Source: Lineus longissimus
Lineage: Eukaryota; Nemertea; Pilidiophora; Heteronemertea; Lineidae
NCBI RefSeq assembly: GCF_910592395.1
Contig: NC_088311.1
Coordinates: 3,226,501-3,290,500, forward strand
Direction of reading: 5' to 3'
DNA length: 64,000 nucleotides
The position numbers were made by a program, and so were the translations under genes. Every line of letters starts with the position of its first letter. Positions within the stretch are counted from its first letter, which is position 1. Positions 61,101 through 64,000 of this stretch are shown piece by piece. The notes under the pieces are model-generated. The model saw only the letters and a program-made list of their open reading frames with translations. It was not told the origin of the DNA and did not search any database.

Positions 61101-63752
61101 TCAGTCACTTATAAATCCTTAGGCACCAAACCCTAGAAATAATGACAGTAACCTTCAATAATGTGTCATTGAATTTTGTGGCAAAAAACCCTCATGTTTC
61201 TCACTTGGTGGGGTGTTTTTAACCTGCCCTGGTATAGACACCAGTTACAAGGTTAAGACTCATTCAAGGGACTGTGAAGAGCCAGGAATTTTTGTTACTT
61301 GAAAACCACGTCAGTTCATCCTAAAATACAATCCTGGGTTCTTCCCGGGATCGAACCCGGGCCCTCTTGCGTAGTACCCATGCAATGTTAACCACTAGGC
61401 TATGAGGCTCCTCCGCCTTGTTGAACTGAAGACATTTTCTTTCAGCTTTAATAGCCCCTGTTCAACTACAAGATTGGATTGGATGTCTTCCATTGGATCT
61501 TTGATTTGCTGTCACCCCATCTTCTACTCACCATTTCTTGAGCTCCTCTTCCATTGACACCAGGTCAATGGCAGCTGTCATGTTACCCAGAACTCCTTGA
61601 CCTGGAACAGGGAGATTCTGTACTGTTGATAACCTAGTTACCCTGTCCAAGCCAATCTTCTCATATAAAAGACATCAAGTGGGACTCCCTCGAAAACAAA
61701 AGTAGGACGAGGAGAGGCACAAAGCAATGACCAAGCCCAGCAGAAACCATGAACTCTCACTCAAGAGGCAGCTCTTTATCACAGCTACATTTGGCAGACT
61801 AATTTGTATTCTTATCTGAGCTAGTATGGGCTGTATCAACTCAGCTCTTAGCTAAATTGGTTCAGTTTGTGCCCTTTTTGAATCAGAGCCAATGTTTCAA
61901 ACCGGATTAATCTGACTGAACATTTACCTGTAAAAGGTGGAAGGTAGCACATCAAAGTGCAATTTGTAAATTGTTCTGCCAGATCACTCCATCTGCTGTT
62001 TAGAATGATGTCGTCTGAGAAGTTATAACGACCAAAGAACTCGGTTGCAGAATTGTCCGCATGGACTACGACGGCATCATATGCACCCACTACCATTGGA
62101 TCTTTGATTTGCTGCAAGCAAAAACTCAAAATTTCAGATACAAATATATTCCCTCTCTGGCCTAGCTCTTACAACACTGCAACCAATTACACTAAGGTAT
62201 GTACGTCGCACTGCCTCTGTCCGAAGTCTAAGTCTCATAGAAATAAAGACATATGGCCAAATGACAATCTAACCGGCAGAACCAAGTGTACAGAGAATGC
62301 AATGTAGAAGAACTGTCCAGCTTTAAATTTTCTGGTTTGGATGTTGCTGCTATTTGATAATACTTACATGTAGTAGATATTTTCCTATTCCCCATTTCCG
62401 GAATCTCTTCCTGACCACTATTAACGTCAGGTGTACGACTTTATAGTTTTTACTACAAAATAACAGAGGAAAACATTGTAAAAAACATCAACATAAGCAA
62501 TTCCAACAATGGCTAGGTCTAGTGTATTTGTACAAAATTTAGAGTAAGAATGGGTCTATGGAGGATCGTTTTAATTCTATCATTAAATTGAACATCTAAC
62601 AGGGGAACGTTTTGGAAAAAATATGTATTCAAAAGGCGTATTTTAAAAATGGCACAACAACAGAAAAGAGTAATTCCTTCCCTTTTTTGGCTTTTACAGT
62701 AAAAAAATCTTTAAGGAAAACTCCTTCTTCTCAAAACTATCAAGACCTAAGTTAATGCCTTTGTGCAGAGGTCCTCTCCTTACCAATACTTTTTCTCCAT
62801 GGTTGCACATCCAACCAGCCGATTTTCAATGCCCACATGTTCGACTTTATATGGACCAGTGTGTGATTGTCGTTCTTTTCGTCTTTCTTCCACAGCTTTG
62901 ATGAAAGCGTTCATGCCCTTAGAAAAGTCCTCTTCTTCTTCTTCTTCCCTGTGATGTATAACAGCGAGTATTAGAAATTGGAAATTATAGTTAGAATGCT
63001 GGTCTCATAATTAGTTTGTAGATTCAACCCTCAGAAGGATCACCACTGTTTCGTCTTCTTGTCCTCGAGGAAAGCAAGTAATCCTACATTGCTTCTTCTT
63101 TCAAATGAGAAGTCAAACTGAGGTTCCTTGTTTCTAGAGACACCAAAAGACCCCTATTCCAAGTGGAGAGTAGCCTGCACTGGACTCATCCAGTCTCCAA
63201 GGCCAAAGTTGGAGGGCAGGCCCCTGTCCAATAACCCTGTGTGTAACCATATTGCCATGCAAGAGTGGGCTTTCCCATCTAAGAGCAGAAATACAATGGA
63301 GAGGAACTCCCCCTAGTGCAGAGCAGACTCTGAAAAAGGAGAAAGCTAAGTAAACTAAAAAGCTTACTCTTCTTCATCCTCATCTTCTGTCTCCGTATCA
63401 CTATAAACTGCAGCAAATGTACAAGGGCCGCATTCCTCTGGCGAGTAAATGTCTTCCTCTTCCTCCTCTTCCCCATCCTCTTTCCCATTCTCCACAGCAC
63501 CATCTAACTTGGACGCATCACCCGATTCAATTGCAGCACCAGTTGTTTCGGTTTTGGACGGTTCTGCCATAAAAGATTTCTGTTCACTATCATTGGACGG
63601 TTTTGGCTCGGAGGTTAGTTCAGCAGTAGGAGATTCAGATTTGTCAGTTTTTGAATTTTCGTCATCATTGATTGTCAGGCTTTTCATCTCATCACTAGCA
63701 TCTTCCGATTCCTTCTTTATGTTTCTTTTCTCTTCAAACTCATCTAGCACAT
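52197..63752 (-). CDS. GNAT acetyltransferase-like plus PARP-like protein (5' end off window)
   Basis: Sixteen coding exons on the minus strand with consistent phases: 63,752-63,368; 62,948-62,784; 62,452-62,368; 62,111-61,928; 61,601-61,532; 61,067-60,983; 58,572-58,497; 58,261-58,181; 56,062-55,988; 55,783-55,748; 55,170-55,027; 54,447-54,290; 54,052-53,902; 53,611-53,538; 52,807-52,703; 52,325-52,197. They give 666 complete codons; the start lies beyond 64,000. Residues 1-140 are Asp/Glu/Ser-rich. Residues about 165-270 resemble a GNAT fold: RKRFRKWGIGKYLL (the R-x-x-G-x-G acetyl-CoA loop) and HADNSATEFFGRYNFSDD (motif B). Charged coiled-coil follows. The last 180 or so residues resemble a PARP catalytic fold: LYFCGSLE, GRGLHFSVYPSKAAQF, LTVEVAVGKV, GFDSVI and KEYIIFDVSQV. 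I know no named homologue. A split into two genes near 56.06 kb cannot be excluded. Confidence 0.82.
53346..53515. mobile_element. MITE-like element, GGAACCTC family, copy 4 (intronic)
   Basis: Left end AATAACCTCACTAAACAGAC and right end AAGAGAGGTTCTACTG are imperfect inverses and resemble the other copies; internal GGACATTCCC and GAAGGGTGTC also echo. It sits in the intron between exons 14 and 15 of the GNAT/PARP gene, close to the donor at 53,538. Confidence 0.5.
56055..56067 (-). other. Tandem splice acceptor and possible internal start, GNAT/PARP gene
   Basis: On the minus strand GAGTAG-TAAACATG offers two acceptors 3 bp apart (exon starting at 56,065 or 56,062). Both keep the frame, adding or omitting one valine. 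The ATG at 56,057 that follows opens MSLWIGDLHDF in the same frame and could instead begin a shorter PARP-only protein. The upstream pyrimidine tract is weak, which keeps the alternative-start reading alive. Confidence 0.5.
61332..61410 (-). repeat. tRNA-derived SINE head or tRNA pseudogene
   Basis: Reverse-strand sequence contains an A box, TAGCCTAGTGG (61,402-61,392), and a perfect B box, GGTTCGATCCC (61,357-61,347), at tRNA-like spacing. The T arm pairs (CCGGG/CCCGG), but acceptor and D-arm partners do not, and the anticodon arm is irregular, so it is not a working tRNA gene. It lies in an intron of the GNAT/PARP gene. Confidence 0.7.
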
Positions 63753-64000
63753 CTGCAAAGCATGAAAGAGAATTTTGAAAACAATTTAATTTAGGTTCAC
63801 CAAAAATACAGCCAGATGCAGAGTGAAAGGCAGGATTGTAGCTTCTCAAGCCTTGTACCAGAGAGAGAATCATGTACCAGTCACAGTGTTTTCCGCTCTA
63901 TTTTCTTTTATCCAATGTAGTATGACTGGTAAGCTAAGATTTTGTTCAGATTAAAATTTTTGTTCAGTGACATGCTTTTGGGTCCGATGGTACACTATGT
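63753..64000 (-). other. Intron of the GNAT/PARP gene, running off the window
   Basis: The exon ending at 63,752 begins with a good acceptor (TGCTTTGCAG) in phase 1, so upstream coding exons must lie beyond 64,000. No start codon context is seen in this stretch. Confidence 0.6.

Noticed and set aside
61332-61410. Functional tRNA gene
   Set aside because: A and B boxes are present, but the acceptor stem, D arm and anticodon arm do not pair properly.

Overview
The window is eukaryotic nuclear DNA. Its genes are split by short GT-AG introns, it carries many tandem repeats and inverted-repeat transposons, and it has no bacterial operon features. The three recognisable genes are animal genes. Intron sizes, AT-rich spacers and element types suggest a marine invertebrate such as a hemichordate, echinoderm, amphioxus, mollusc or brachiopod; the exact lineage is not decidable by eye.

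Layout: positions 1-28,500 hold no gene I can name. They contain a 50-bp satellite (2,065-3,190), a MITE-like hairpin (4,818-4,961), small minisatellites, a complete 1.16-kb foldback element with a 6-bp target duplication (14,153-15,309), a cluster of CRE-like sites (21,026-21,167) and a CpG-richer promoter-like block near 23.6-23.9 kb. A possible first coding exon on the minus strand lies at 28,566-28,706. Positions 28,755-37,047 form a very large imperfect palindrome. Its arms carry, in mirrored order, a unique outer segment, a 56-bp satellite, a 68-bp satellite and a reverse-transcriptase-element fragment, around a 1.15-kb spacer. Each arm has private later changes: a 435-bp transposon in the left arm, and a tyrosine-recombinase fragment plus a 715-bp duplication in the right arm.

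From 38 kb onward the window is genic. CLYBL (plus strand, 6 coding exons, 38,173-40,832) encodes the mitochondrial citramalyl-CoA lyase. AMD1 (minus strand, 10 coding exons, 48,321-43,810) encodes S-adenosylmethionine decarboxylase, the pyruvoyl enzyme that supplies aminopropyl groups for polyamines; its sixth intron is an AT-AC intron with textbook minor-spliceosome (U12) signals. A third gene (minus strand, at least 16 coding exons, 63,752-52,197, running off the right edge) joins, in one continuous frame, an acidic N-terminal region, a GNAT acetyltransferase-like domain, a charged coiled-coil region and a C-terminal PARP-like ADP-ribosyltransferase fold. The PARP-like H-Y-E triad reads C-H-E. 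I do not recognise a named family with this architecture; it is the best candidate for an undescribed system in the window.

The three genes show no obvious shared pathway. CLYBL and AMD1 are convergent; AMD1 and the GNAT/PARP gene are in the same direction, separated by about 3.9 kb. All exon models were built by hand from reading frames, splice signals and phase agreement, with no alignment search.
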